A stretch of 64,000 nt of DNA from Bacillus chungangensis (GCF_030812995.1 NZ_JAUSTT010000002.1:186001-250000), one strand, 5' to 3'. Positions 1 to 8,753 are shown, counted from the first letter of the stretch. Made by a program: numbers and translations. The notes: a model not told the origin generated them from the letters alone.

Positions 1-60
1 AAACAAACCCGTTGCCGAGGTTTCATAGGGCCAGTCCCTCCACCTCTCTGGATAAGGAAT
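1..60 (-). promoter_or_regulatory. SAM-I (S-box) riboswitch, aptamer part, cut by window edge
   Basis: Read on the minus strand, this stretch carries the S-box core in order: CTTATCCAGAGAGGTGGAGG, then GACTGGCCCTATGAAACC, then TCGGCAAC. These are conserved segments of the SAM-I aptamer that binds S-adenosylmethionine and ends transcription of methionine or cysteine genes. The rest of the aptamer, the expression platform and the regulated gene lie to the left, outside the window. A good sigma-A promoter stands directly upstream. Confidence 0.92.
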
Positions 61-83
61 AAAAGTATTTAACTGTTGAACTG

Positions 84-112
84 ATTATAATAGAGTAAAA
101 GATAGAAGTCAA
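84..112 (-). promoter_or_regulatory. Sigma-A promoter driving the S-box leader
   Basis: On the minus strand there is a TTGACT -35 box (positions 112-107), a 17-base spacer and a perfect TATAAT -10 box (89-84). The expected start near position 77 is just upstream of the riboswitch, as usual for S-box leaders. Confidence 0.8.
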
Positions 113-423
113 CACTAAATATCATTCGTTCTAAAAGATTGAAAACACAAAAAATTACCCGAAGAGGCAATATAGTTTTCATGTCAGTAAACAAAATGTT
201 ATCCGTAGATTATTCACAATAATAAGATTCCTTCAGTTCATGGCGCATAAGAAAAAGCAAAAAACATCATAATTGTAGGAAAATCGATGCTGCTAATAAG
301 AAAATCAGCAAGGCATTATCTCTCATATAAAGCAGCATCATCGTATGGGCAAAGTTCATTTGCTTGCAATACTATAGGCAGTAACAAAGCAATGGAATTC
401 TACAACAAGGAATGCACTATTTA
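113..423. other. Intergenic stretch without a recognisable gene
   Basis: This AT-rich region lies between the S-box promoter and the terminator of lplJ. I see no reading frame with a ribosome site and no tRNA or repeat in it. It may hold distal control sites of the S-box gene, but nothing specific can be shown. Confidence 0.5.
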
Positions 424-466
424 GAAAAAAATAAATTTTCAGTGGTGTTTTTACCTTCACTGAAAA
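424..466 (-). terminator. Rho-independent terminator after lplJ
   Basis: A 9-bp inverted repeat (TTTTCAGTG / CACTGAAAA) is followed on the minus strand by a T-rich run. It starts a few bases beyond the stop codon of lplJ. Confidence 0.75.
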
Positions 467-474
467 AGAACCGG

Positions 475-1464
475 TTAGTAAATTAAATTAATAACCTCTT
501 CAAGTGTAATATTTCCAAAATAGTGCTTAGCATCTATATCTTTTAAAGCCTCATCTATATCAGAGCGTTCATAGCGAATTCCGATAAGCCGCTTTTCTAT
601 ATCACTAACATCACCAACGCCAAAGAAATCACCATAAATTTTACATTGTTCTATTTTTCCTTTATTGACATCTAAACGAATATCGATTGAACCGATAGGA
701 AAACGATGAGAATGCTGAACATTGCATTTCGGTGATTTGCCATAATTCCAGTCCCAATTTTGATAGCGTTCTTTTGATAGCTGATGAATCTTTTCCCAAT
801 CACTTTCTGTTAAATGGTATTCTGGAATCTCGTCTTTTCCTTCAAAGATAGTGCGTAATAGCACCGAACGGAATGCGTCCGTTGTCATCTTTTCTTTCAT
901 GAACTCAGAAATATTTGCTACACGGCTGCGAATTGATTTAATACCTTTTGATTCAATCTTATCTTTTCTTACACGAAGAGCAGATACAACATGATCAATT
1001 TCAGAATCGAACATAAGCGTCCCATGGCTAAACATTCGTCCACGCGTTGCAAACTGAGCATTTCCTGAAATTTTTCGGCCCCCAGCTAAAATGTCATTTC
1101 GACCGCTAAGCTCGGCTTCGACGCCTAGCTTTGCTAATGCTTGTACAACAGGCTCCGTAAACTTCCTGAAATTATGAAAGCTTTCTCCGTCATCCTTCGT
1201 AATAAAACTAAAGTTTAAATTCCCTAAATCGTGGTAGACTGCACCACCGCCGGATAAACGGCGCACAACCTTAATGCCATTTTTTTCAACATAGTCAGTA
1301 TTTATTTCTTCAATTGTGTTTTGATTTTTCCCAATAATAATAGATGGCTCATTAATATAGAAAAGCAAATAGGTTTCGTTAATATCTAAGTTTTTTAACG
1401 CATATTCTTCAATTGCTAGATTAATGCGCGGATCGGTTATTCCTTTATTATCAATAAATAACAT
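475..1464 (-). CDS. lplJ: Lipoate-protein ligase
   Basis: This 329-residue protein matches the LplA/LplJ family in length and layout. The enzyme activates free lipoate with ATP and attaches it to lipoyl domains of 2-oxoacid dehydrogenases and GcvH in the cytoplasm. The N-terminal biotin/lipoate-ligase fold shows the signature RRLSGGGAVYHDLGNLNFSF (about residues 68-87). KISGNAQ follows near residue 131, with the lysine expected to contact the lipoyl-adenylate. The C-terminal part is the accessory lipoate ligase domain. The ATG is preceded by GGAGG. In B. subtilis lplJ is also close to yhfH. It could lipoylate the E2 encoded at 17.8-18.9 kb. Confidence 0.93.
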   Translation of the reverse strand: MLFIDNKGITDPRINLAIEEYALKNLDINETYLLFYINEPSIIIGKNQNTIEEINTDYVEKNGIKVVRRLSGGGAVYHDLGNLNFSFITKDDGESFHNFRKFTEPVVQALAKLGVEAELSGRNDILAGGRKISGNAQFATRGRMFSHGTLMFDSEIDHVVSALRVRKDKIESKGIKSIRSRVANISEFMKEKMTTDAFRSVLLRTIFEGKDEIPEYHLTESDWEKIHQLSKERYQNWDWNYGKSPKCNVQHSHRFPIGSIDIRLDVNKGKIEQCKIYGDFFGVGDVSDIEKRLIGIRYERSDIDEALKDIDAKHYFGNITLEEVINLIY

Positions 1465-1570
1465 GGTGCTTCCTCCTTATTGTTGTTCTTCTCTATCATA
1501 GCATGAATTTCTTTCTCTACGCCTCTCATAAAATCGGCAAAATCGAATACAGCAGTTGAAATTCCCTGCA

Positions 1571-1852
1571 ATAAAGTGAAACTTCCATCAGTGGGGTTTT
1601 TTTCTCATCCCCCACTGATAAGAAGTAGAACAAAGGCTAAGATCGCAACGTCCTGTTGCAACGCCTTTGTGACCGACATCCTCGAAAAAGAAAAGCACTT
1701 TTTCTTCGTGCGATGTTGATTCAAGAAGCTTTCCTTGTCCTGTCGGCCCGAACCAATCGGACATTTGACTTTCAGTTGTCCCCCACCTAGCGCTTCTGAT
1801 TCCTCTTACTCTCGAGGTGGGGATCTTACTGCCAGTTAGATGTGAGATAAAT
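1571..1852 (+). repeat. Structured intergenic repeat, copy A (282 bp)
   Basis: This copy begins with ATAAAGTGAAACTTCCATC and ends with CCAGTTAGATGTGAGATAAA. It has a left hairpin built from ATCAGTGGGG and CCCCACTGAT and a right hairpin around CCCCCACC/GGTGGGG. Between them is a module with the landmarks CGAAAAAG, CTTTTTCTTCGTGCGATG, ATTCAAGAAGCTTTCC and CGGACATTTGAC. The same order recurs at 16.1, 36.1, 41.9, 52.2 and 54.1 kb. No protein is encoded in a conserved frame. Confidence 0.9.
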
Positions 1853-1876
1853 GAGAATGAATATCACTTCTTTATT

Positions 1877-2043
1877 ATAAAATGAAACTGCTATCAATGG
1901 GAGTTTTTTTCTTATTCAAATCGATAAGGAGAAGATTGCAACTTCCTAAAAGCAGACGGCTGCTTTTTCTTATCATACGCTTGAACCAATCGGGACATTT
2001 GATATTCATTGAGGTGGAATTTACTTCTAGTGATGTAGGATTA
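1877..2043 (+). repeat. Decayed copy of the intergenic repeat (A')
   Basis: Directly after copy A is a shorter, diverged relative. It starts ATAAAATGAAACTGCTATC, continues with a weakened left hairpin and the CTTGAACCAATCGGGACATT landmark, and ends near GATGTAGGA. It lies just before yhfH. A 66-codon open frame crosses it, but its sequence is repeat DNA and not a credible protein. Confidence 0.65.
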
Positions 2044-2144
2044 TTTTTCATTTATTTATTGACGAAAAACCTTCTGTTATAATACAATGTATTTAACATC
2101 TAATTAGTTATATAACAAATTAAGCGATAAGGAGTGTAAAATCC

Positions 2145-2273
2145 ATGTTAAAAAGTGTTGTTGAATTTTTTAGAAACTTGCCAGCAAAGCATTGTGCAGA
2201 ATGCGGAGAAGAAATTGACGAACAACATGAATGCTATGGAATGAAGTGTGAAAATTGTTTAGACATTCGCTAA
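2145..2273 (+). CDS. yhfH: YhfH-family small zinc-ribbon-like protein (42 aa)
   Basis: This is a 42-codon frame with SD AAGGAG about 10 bases before ATG. The product is MLKSVVEFFRNLPAKHC followed by two Cys pairs (CAEC near residues 17-20, CENC near 35-38), as expected for a tiny zinc-binding fold. Size, FFRNLP motif, Cys spacing and closeness to lplJ match B. subtilis YhfH, whose function is unknown. A TATAAT box lies at 2078-2083, but I see no well-spaced -35. A bidirectional terminator follows. Confidence 0.75.
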   Translation: MLKSVVEFFRNLPAKHCAECGEEIDEQHECYGMKCENCLDIR

Positions 2274-2372
2274 AATAGTCGGTACAAAAAAGAAATGAGA
2301 TAAGTGGACTTAAAATAAATGCTAAGCTTACAGAACTTGATTAACCTATGTTTCATATCGATAATAAAATAA

Positions 2373-2417
2373 AAACACCACTTTCAATGGGGATGAAGGT
2401 GGTGTTTCCTTTTTTTC
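2373..2417. terminator. Bidirectional terminator between yhfH and the sensor kinase
   Basis: A 14-bp inverted repeat (AAACACCACTTTCA / TGAAGGTGGTGTTT) has a T run on the plus side and an A-rich run on the other side. It can therefore end transcripts from both convergent genes. Confidence 0.85.
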
Positions 2418-2433
2418 TTCGTATCGTTTTTGA

Positions 2434-3834
2434 TTAGTCATTTTCCTGTAGAAGCGGCAAGTAAATCGTTATTTTAGTGCCCTTCCCATATTCACTATCA
2501 ACCTTTAACATGCCTCCATGCAACTTTGTTAAACGTTCAACAATTGATAGGCCTAAGCCTGTGCCGCCTTCCTTTCGCGTTCGCGCTTTATCAACTCGAT
2601 AAAAGCGTTCAGTAATATGCTTTAAATCTGCTTTTGGGATACCTGGGCCATTGTCTTCAATACAAATGAAACAAAATCCGTTTCTATTATTTTCTAATGT
2701 TACTTGGATTTTGCCATCAACAGGTGTATATCGAATAGCATTATCTAAGATGTTCATAAATAATTGATCAAGCCGGCCTTCGTCTGCTTCCACAATGACA
2801 TCATAATCTAGTGCTGTCAGCAGCCGAATGTTTTTATCTTTTAAGCGCGGTTGAATTTGGGCAATGGTTTCCTCGATTGTCTGCGCTAAAGGCAGAGGCA
2901 TTTTCGTTAATGAAAACTCGTTGGCATCGAGCTTTGCCAAGTCTAATAAGTCATCGACAAGGCGCTCCATCCGTTTTGACTCTCTTAAAATAATTTGATG
3001 GTACTTTCCTGTTTCCTCTTCTGTAATCATGCCCATCTGAATCGCCTCTGTATATCCCTTTATGTAGCTTAAAGGGGTGCGCAGCTCATGAGATACGTTA
3101 GCTAAAAATTCTTTGCGCTGTTCATCTTCCTTTTGAATCGATTCGGCCATTTCATTGAATGTCTTACCTAATTGGCCAATTTCATCATCTTGAACGGTAT
3201 TAACCCTAATGGATAAATTCCCATCAGATAATTGCTCCGCAGCTGATTTCATATCATATAACGGTGCAACCATATGCTGCAGCCATTTCGTTCCGATCGA
3301 TAGAGCAAGAATTAAAAAAATACCAGTCCCTAAGAGCCAATACATCGTATACTTAAAGGTAAGATCAGCTAATTTAGCAAGTGGAAAATATAAATAAATA
3401 ATGCCTTCTAACCTTTTTTCATGGAGCAGCGGCACAACAACAGAGATAACATCGCGGTCAAACCGCTCTTCATATCCCTTTTTATAAATAACTTCTCCCT
3501 CAAGCAGTTTTTCTCGATCTTCGCTGCCGATCAGGGCATCATAATCTAATTCAAAAGGAATGCACATACTCAGTTCCCGAGGATTTCTAACAGCAAATAT
3601 TTCAAATTTTGAACGCTCATTATACCAAGCGATCTGATCGACAAAAGCATTAGAAACAGGCCCTCCAGTATAATCTACTGAAAGGCTTTTCCCAGTCTCC
3701 AACATTTCTTCTTCAATGCTTTTCACATAAAGTCTTTCATACAGAACGTTAGAAAAAAGATACGTATACAAAATCGCAGCAATAAAAGCGACGAAAAGAA
3801 AAAGGGATAGCTTTTTTGATAAGCTCATGTTCAT
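2434..3834 (-). CDS. Membrane sensor histidine kinase
   Basis: This 466-residue two-component sensor has a first membrane helix at about 10-30, an extracytoplasmic region at about 31-160 and a second helix at about 162-182. A HAMP linker (about 183-237) is followed by the phospho-acceptor box FLANVSHELRTP with His249 and a C-terminal ATPase domain with N, G1 (DNGPGIP) and G2 (GGTGLGLSI) boxes. Its start overlaps the stop of the response regulator by ATGA, so the two are translationally coupled. The ligand is unknown. Being in one operon with a lipoprotein propeller and divergent from a SCO chaperone suggests a copper, redox or envelope signal, but this is inference. Confidence 0.9.
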   Translation of the reverse strand: MNMSLSKKLSLFLFVAFIAAILYTYLFSNVLYERLYVKSIEEEMLETGKSLSVDYTGGPVSNAFVDQIAWYNERSKFEIFAVRNPRELSMCIPFELDYDALIGSEDREKLLEGEVIYKKGYEERFDRDVISVVVPLLHEKRLEGIIYLYFPLAKLADLTFKYTMYWLLGTGIFLILALSIGTKWLQHMVAPLYDMKSAAEQLSDGNLSIRVNTVQDDEIGQLGKTFNEMAESIQKEDEQRKEFLANVSHELRTPLSYIKGYTEAIQMGMITEEETGKYHQIILRESKRMERLVDDLLDLAKLDANEFSLTKMPLPLAQTIEETIAQIQPRLKDKNIRLLTALDYDVIVEADEGRLDQLFMNILDNAIRYTPVDGKIQVTLENNRNGFCFICIEDNGPGIPKADLKHITERFYRVDKARTRKEGGTGLGLSIVERLTKLHGGMLKVDSEYGKGTKITIYLPLLQEND

Positions 3835-4508
3835 TTTGGCACCTCAAACTTATACCCATATCCCCAAATCGTTTGGATATAATTGCTCGCTTCCTTCCCA
3901 AGTTTCATACGAATCGTTTTGATGTGTGTATCAACCGTTCTCGTTCCTCCATGATAATCCAATCCCCAGACTTTATCTAACAAACTTTCTCTTGAAAAAG
4001 CTGTACCATGATGCTCCATCATCAGACGAAGCATTTCAAACTCTTTAAAAGTTAAATGAACTGCCTTTCCAGCAACGCTCATATTTCTGGAAATGGCATC
4101 CATTTCTATCATACCGTGCTGGACAACGCCTTGCTTTTGATTCTTTCCAGAGATGCGGCGGAGCACTGCTTCGATGCGTGCTACTAATGCTCCAGGTGAA
4201 AATGGTTTGACAATATAATCATCCCCACCTATTTGCAATCCCTTTACCATGTCCCATTCTTCTCCTTTTGCTGTTAAAAAAATGACTGGAACCGCACTTT
4301 CTCTTCTTATTTCTTCACAAATTGTAAATCCGTCTTTACCTGGAAGCATAATATCCAATAATATGAGATCAATATTTTTCGAGTTTAAATGGTGGAAGGC
4401 TTCGTCTCCGTTTTCGCCTTCAATAGTAGTGAAACCAGAATTTTGTAAATACATCGAGATCAGCTGTCGCATATCGGCCTCATCATCAACAATTAAAATG
4501 GTTGCCAT
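3831..4508 (-). CDS. OmpR/PhoB-type response regulator
   Basis: The receiver domain has the acidic pair DDE near residues 8-10, phospho-acceptor Asp52 in LLDIMLPGKDG, and Lys in VKPFSPG. It is followed by a winged-helix DNA-binding domain ending in TIWGYGYKFEVPK. The frame is open to a GTG at 4517. I place the start at ATG 4508 because AGGTG lies 6 bases before it. The gene follows the propeller lipoprotein without a gap and overlaps the kinase gene by 4 bases, so the three form one operon. Confidence 0.9.
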   Translation of the reverse strand: MATILIVDDEADMRQLISMYLQNSGFTTIEGENGDEAFHHLNSKNIDLILLDIMLPGKDGFTICEEIRRESAVPVIFLTAKGEEWDMVKGLQIGGDDYIVKPFSPGALVARIEAVLRRISGKNQKQGVVQHGMIEMDAISRNMSVAGKAVHLTFKEFEMLRLMMEHHGTAFSRESLLDKVWGLDYHGGTRTVDTHIKTIRMKLGKEASNYIQTIWGYGYKFEVPK

Positions 4509-4517
4509 CTTCTTCAC

Positions 4518-5477
4518 CTACTCTCTTTTGATGATTACAAATGGTCCTGTTCCGACCTTTACTTTTTTTTCTATCTCAAGGGTTTGTGGATGAATCCAAT
4601 ATACTTCGTCGCTATCGTAGCCAGCGACAATCAGTTTTCCTGCAAATGATTCCATTGCAAATGGGTTCGCCCCTACATGAATATGATTTATTTTCTTTTT
4701 GTCATGATTGAAATGGTATAAACTATTAGTGCCATGACTCAAAACATAGATGCCGTCGTGATCTTCATGGAAATTAACAGGCATTAACGGCGCCTCGATT
4801 TCTTCCTTTAATGTTCCATCAGCTAACGAATAAATGGCGACAGCCGTTCTCGGTTCCTTTCCGCTTCCATGTCCGCCAACCCATAATTCACCCGCCTCTT
4901 CTCTCACAAGCATTCCCGCAGAATCAGAGTGAATGTGCATTTCTTTCGTAACTTCATAGTTTTCGATATCAATCATTTGTAAGATTGTATCTTGATAGCA
5001 TGCGATAACTAATTGGTCATTCATCAATTTCATTGTCATTGGATATGTACCGGTTGCAATACTTTTAACTTCTTTTCCGTTTCGATCGAAAAACCGTACT
5101 TCGTTCTTTTCTTTATCTGTAAAAACAAACTGAGATTTGGATGGAAGATACAAACCATTCGTCATGCCTTTTCCCGTTTTCAAGCGTTTTTCTATACTCC
5201 CCGTTTTTAAGGAATAGAGATCAACTGTTTCCTCTTCTGTTCCATACAAAACCAATGTATCACGATTTGGAAGCAAAAATCCTCCAGTGTATTGCTGTTT
5301 CAGCTCCCATTTTGCGATAGTGTCGCCAGTTTCATTTAAAAAAGTCAATGATTTGTCACGCAAGTTCAACGTTGCCACAAAATGTTGCTTTTCCCAAATG
5401 GCCTGCTGCAATGGCTGGCCACAGCTGCTTAATAACAAGAAGACGCTTAATAATAGCAAATATTTTACTACTCTCAA
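4518..5477 (-). CDS. Beta-propeller lipoprotein (YncE/YVTN-like)
   Basis: This 319-residue protein starts at TTG with AAGGTGG upstream. A hydrophobic signal ends in the lipobox LLSSC, so the mature protein should be anchored outside the membrane by its lipidated Cys. The rest has repeating blocks of about 40 residues with patterns such as VDLYSLKTGSIEKRL, IDIENYEVTKEM and WIHPQTLEIEKKVKVGTGPF. These are typical of seven-bladed YVTN/YncE propellers. It is the first gene of the operon with the response regulator and kinase, so it may act as an external co-sensor. No catalytic residues can be named. Confidence 0.75.
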   Translation of the reverse strand: MRVVKYLLLLSVFLLLSSCGQPLQQAIWEKQHFVATLNLRDKSLTFLNETGDTIAKWELKQQYTGGFLLPNRDTLVLYGTEEETVDLYSLKTGSIEKRLKTGKGMTNGLYLPSKSQFVFTDKEKNEVRFFDRNGKEVKSIATGTYPMTMKLMNDQLVIACYQDTILQMIDIENYEVTKEMHIHSDSAGMLVREEAGELWVGGHGSGKEPRTAVAIYSLADGTLKEEIEAPLMPVNFHEDHDGIYVLSHGTNSLYHFNHDKKKINHIHVGANPFAMESFAGKLIVAGYDSDEVYWIHPQTLEIEKKVKVGTGPFVIIKRE

Positions 5478-5662
5478 TTACGTTAGCCACCTTCAATAAA
5501 TTTACTGCTTTTCACATACCTTATCATCAACATCGGTTGCCTTTGTGATGTTTTAATGAAATCTTTTTGTCTGTTTAAAGAAATGCGTATAGAAAGGCAG
5601 ATTTTTTTCCCATTTCGTCTATAATGAGAAGATAGATTACATTTCGTGTAGGGGGTTAGTCA

Positions 5663-6235
5663 ATGAAATTATTTCGTCCTTCTTTCTTAATTATTTTTAC
5701 TGTTTTATTGCTTTTTGTAAGTGCTTGCTCTAACGATAAGAGCGGACGGCCTATTAAAGATTTTACCTTCATTAATCAAGATGGGAAAGAATTTGGCTTA
5801 GAAGATATGAAAGGAAAGGTTTGGATTGCTGATTTTATTTTTACAAACTGTACGACTGTCTGTCCACCGATGACGATGAATATGACAGAAATACAAAAAC
5901 AAATGAAAGAAAAAGGCTATGATGATGTTCATATTGTTTCCTTCACCGTCGATCCAGAAGTCGATACACCTGAAGTATTGAAGGAATACGCGGAAACATT
6001 TGAAGCTGATTTAGATAATTGGCAATTTTTAACTGGCTATTCAATGGAAGAAATTGCTGAATTCGCTGAAAAAAATTTCAAAGCTCCTGCATTTAAGCCC
6101 GAAAATGATGACCAAGTTATTCATGGATCTGCCTTTTATGTCATTAATAAAGAAGGAGAAATCGTCAAAGATTTTGGCGGAGTAGAAGATGTTCAATTTT
6201 CACACATTATGAAGGAAGTAAAGAGATTGCGATAA
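5663..6235 (+). CDS. SCO1/SenC/PrrC-family copper chaperone lipoprotein
   Basis: This 190-residue protein has a signal peptide ending in the lipobox FVSAC (Cys22) and a thioredoxin-like fold. The CxxxC copper site is Cys63-Thr-Thr-Val-Cys67, and the third ligand, His154, is in QVIHGSAF. Proteins of this family (B. subtilis YpmQ) deliver copper or electrons to the CuA centre of cytochrome c oxidase on the outer membrane face. It is transcribed away from the propeller-kinase operon across 185 bases. A TATAAT box lies at 5620-5625 without a clear -35. A strong terminator follows. Confidence 0.92.
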   Translation: MKLFRPSFLIIFTVLLLFVSACSNDKSGRPIKDFTFINQDGKEFGLEDMKGKVWIADFIFTNCTTVCPPMTMNMTEIQKQMKEKGYDDVHIVSFTVDPEVDTPEVLKEYAETFEADLDNWQFLTGYSMEEIAEFAEKNFKAPAFKPENDDQVIHGSAFYVINKEGEIVKDFGGVEDVQFSHIMKEVKRLR

Positions 6236-6243
6236 TTTAACTG

Positions 6244-6272
6244 CTGTCAATGATTTATCATTGACAGTTTTT
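6244..6272 (+). terminator. Terminator after the SCO gene
   Basis: The 11-bp stem CTGTCAATGAT / ATCATTGACAG with a 2-base loop is followed directly by TTTTT, nine bases past the stop codon. Confidence 0.9.
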
Positions 6273-6297
6273 GATATTTACAGTGTAAATATCAAAA
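6269..6297. repeat. Perfect 13-bp palindrome next to the SCO terminator
   Basis: The arms TTTTGATATTTAC and GTAAATATCAAAA are exact reverse complements around the 3-base centre AGT. It begins inside the T run of the SCO terminator. It could be a dimeric repressor site or the end structure of the minus-strand transcript. No T run follows it on the minus strand. Confidence 0.6.
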
Positions 6298-6482
6298 TAA
6301 CAAACATTAGTTTGAAGATAAATAAGTTATAAGGCCGCCTGCAAACCCGCCTACTACAAAAATGTGGAACCGTTCAATAAGTGGGCTACAATCATCGCTA
6401 GTATAGTTTATCTAAAGTATAATATACTATCCTCTAACACTTGCAATAAAAGCTCTGGGTTTAACATCACATCGAACGAAGT

Positions 6483-6917
6483 TTAATCAGTCATACTCTT
6501 TTGTGATCTAACTAGAAATATCGTCATAATGATAGAAATTAGCAACCCTCCAAACACATAACCCCAACTAAAAAATGAGACATCATAAAGCGATCCTTCA
6601 TCAATTTTTTGCATAACACTTGCAATATACAAAGGATTAATATCATAAATAAATGCACTTAGCAAATATATCAGAATTTTCTCTATGATACAGGGAGCCA
6701 AAAAACCTAACGCATAAAAAGTTTTACTGTTCCCTTTAAAGAAGACTGAATAATACAATGCCCCAGCTGTATAGGGGAAAGCTATCAATAAAATACCCAA
6801 AACATGCTTTACATTCCAACCAATCAAGAACGGTACGGAATATGTCAATAGGTAAGTCATTAGTATAATCAACCAACCTAAACACAATTTGAGAAAAACT
6901 ATATATCTTTTTTCCAA
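6483..6917 (-). CDS. Small integral membrane protein of unknown function (144 aa)
   Basis: A TTG start with GGAGGTG six bases upstream is clearly better than the overlapping ATG frame. The product has about four hydrophobic helices (roughly residues 8-28, 35-60, 68-90 and 115-136) and short charged ends. I recognise no family. It lies about 90 bases downstream of the BceS-like kinase on the same strand and may be the last gene of that operon. An accessory or immunity role is possible but unproven. Confidence 0.65.
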   Translation of the reverse strand: MEKRYIVFLKLCLGWLIILMTYLLTYSVPFLIGWNVKHVLGILLIAFPYTAGALYYSVFFKGNSKTFYALGFLAPCIIEKILIYLLSAFIYDINPLYIASVMQKIDEGSLYDVSFFSWGYVFGGLLISIIMTIFLVRSQKSMTD

Positions 6918-7005
6918 CTTTTACACCTCCCATTTTTTTGTATTGGTGGTGCTTTTCTATCGCCTCATTATCTAAGCATTAACTTATTAATGTGTGGTTG
7001 ATAGC

Positions 7006-8043
7006 TTATTGTTTCACATCCGGAAATATTAGTGATAAGGTCAGCCCTGAACCAAGCTCTGATTTTGCATCCAGCTGAATGGCTAAATCATAAGCCATCT
7101 TGCTCACCAAGAAGAGTCCCATACCTGTTGCTTGTCTTGTATAAGTACCTCTCCTTCCAGTAAAGCCCTTATCAAAAATAAATGGTAAATCTTCTTCAGA
7201 TACACCGGGTCCATTATCACTAATAGTTAAAATGGTTTGATCACTCACTTTGTCATAAACCGTTTCAAATTTCAAAATTGGACTATCCTGATTCTGTGCA
7301 ACGTGTTTCGTACTATTAGCGATTATTTGTTCTAATATAAAAGCTAATCCTTTGCGATCAGAATAAATTTCCATCTCTTTACCTATGAACTGTATTTGAA
7401 AACTGGATTCATCTAGTAGTGTGCGATGGTCTTCAATTATCTGTTTACAAAATGCTAGTAAGTTTATAGACTCAAAAATATAATCTTTATGAGCAGCCCC
7501 AAGTCTTGCATAATACAAAATATGCTCTACGTCTCCAAGCATTTGATCTCTAATATGAAGCATACGCTGTCTAACAGGGGGAGACATTTCGTCACTGCGG
7601 TTATCTAATACCAATGTCATCAATGACAGAGGCTTTTTAATTTCGTGAACCCATCCTTCTATATAGTTTTCATAATCGGTAAGCTCAATGACTTGCTCAT
7701 TAAGTTCCGCCTGATATGATCTTATGACGCCTCCCATTCTATGGATAAACGACCAATGTGTCTTAGGAGATACCCGGCATAATCTTTCTTCGTTCGTCTC
7801 ATTTGCTTCTAATAAAAAATCTTGAAAGGCAGCTTCTATTATTTTTTGCTTTCTAAAGATAATGAATACAGACATCGATATCATTGCTAGAGTAAAAACA
7901 ATCATGAGCCCTACTAGTACCTTAAAGGTTTCTGGATAAGCCAACCAAGCTAAAAAGCTAAATAGAAGATCTGTAGTAATTAAAATAAGAAACCATTGTT
8001 TGTAAGCATAAAAACAATTATAGATTTGCTTTATCCATCTCAT
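7006..8043 (-). CDS. BceS-like intramembrane-sensing histidine kinase
   Basis: This 345-residue kinase has two closely spaced membrane helices (about 15-35 and 42-63) and almost no extracellular loop, the hallmark of BceS-type kinases. These sense transport activity through their partner permease. The His box is WVHEIKKPL with His133. The ATPase domain carries DNGPGVSEEDL, FDKGFTGRRG and TGMGLFLV. Its start overlaps the response regulator stop by 4 bases. Together with the ABC transporter upstream it should form the sensing complex for a peptide antibiotic; which one cannot be told. Confidence 0.9.
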   Translation of the reverse strand: MRWIKQIYNCFYAYKQWFLILITTDLLFSFLAWLAYPETFKVLVGLMIVFTLAMISMSVFIIFRKQKIIEAAFQDFLLEANETNEERLCRVSPKTHWSFIHRMGGVIRSYQAELNEQVIELTDYENYIEGWVHEIKKPLSLMTLVLDNRSDEMSPPVRQRMLHIRDQMLGDVEHILYYARLGAAHKDYIFESINLLAFCKQIIEDHRTLLDESSFQIQFIGKEMEIYSDRKGLAFILEQIIANSTKHVAQNQDSPILKFETVYDKVSDQTILTISDNGPGVSEEDLPFIFDKGFTGRRGTYTRQATGMGLFLVSKMAYDLAIQLDAKSELGSGLTLSLIFPDVKQ

Positions 8044-8717
8044 GATTTCACTTGCCCCCTAAGTCGATAACCCTGACCCCTTACTGTTTCAATTTGATTT
8101 TCCAAGTTTAATTGTCGCAGTGTTTTTCGTAAGCGAGTGAGATTGACTTGAAGTGCATTTTCGTCTATATATTGGTCTGTTCCCCATAAAAGTTCTCTCA
8201 GTGTTGACTTGGATACAATCTCAGGTCTATGCTGTACTAAAGCCAATAAAATTCTTCCTTCATTAGCTGATAACAATAACGACTGAGATCCCTTATACAA
8301 AGTAAAGGTATTTGGGTCTAGCAAAAAACTGCCGCCATCTATCAAGTCTGGTTGTCCTTCAAATCTTCTTAGCAGGTTCTGAATGCGCGCTAATAATCGA
8401 TCTCGATTACATGGTTTTGTGAGATAATCATCTGCACCTAAATGAAGACCATGTAATTCATCTTGTAACTTATCTCTAGATGTAAGAATCAATATTGGAC
8501 CAATCCCTTTTGATTTTAGACTTTTGCATATTTCAAATCCTGATTGTTCCGGTAAATTGATGTCTAACAATACTAAGTCTGGTGCCAAAGTGGCTATTTG
8601 AGCAACGATATCATGGAAGTCTGCAATTGCTATCACTTCAAACCCTTCTTTTTGCAATATATCCATTAACTCTTCTCTCATCAATGGATCATCTTCAACA
8701 ATTGTAATCCTCGCCAC
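8040..8717 (-). CDS. BceR-like response regulator
   Basis: The receiver domain has VEDDPLM, Asp52 in LLDINLPEQSG and the conserved Lys in LTKPCNRD. It is followed by an OmpR-type winged helix ending RGQGYRLRG. The start is GTG with GGAGGTG five bases upstream. In known Bce systems the regulator activates the promoter of the cognate ABC transporter genes. Here a CTTAC-N7-GTAAG inverted repeat upstream of the ATPase gene is a candidate target. It lies 36 bases downstream of the permease gene. Confidence 0.9.
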   Translation of the reverse strand: MARITIVEDDPLMREELMDILQKEGFEVIAIADFHDIVAQIATLAPDLVLLDINLPEQSGFEICKSLKSKGIGPILILTSRDKLQDELHGLHLGADDYLTKPCNRDRLLARIQNLLRRFEGQPDLIDGGSFLLDPNTFTLYKGSQSLLLSANEGRILLALVQHRPEIVSKSTLRELLWGTDQYIDENALQVNLTRLRKTLRQLNLENQIETVRGQGYRLRGQVKS

Positions 8718-8753
8718 TTCAGCACCTCCTTCGCTGTAAAATGTAACGGCTCC

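Noticed and set aside
1882-2082. 66-codon plus-strand frame
   Set aside because: It lies in a decayed copy of the intergenic repeat and has no ribosome site or protein-like composition.
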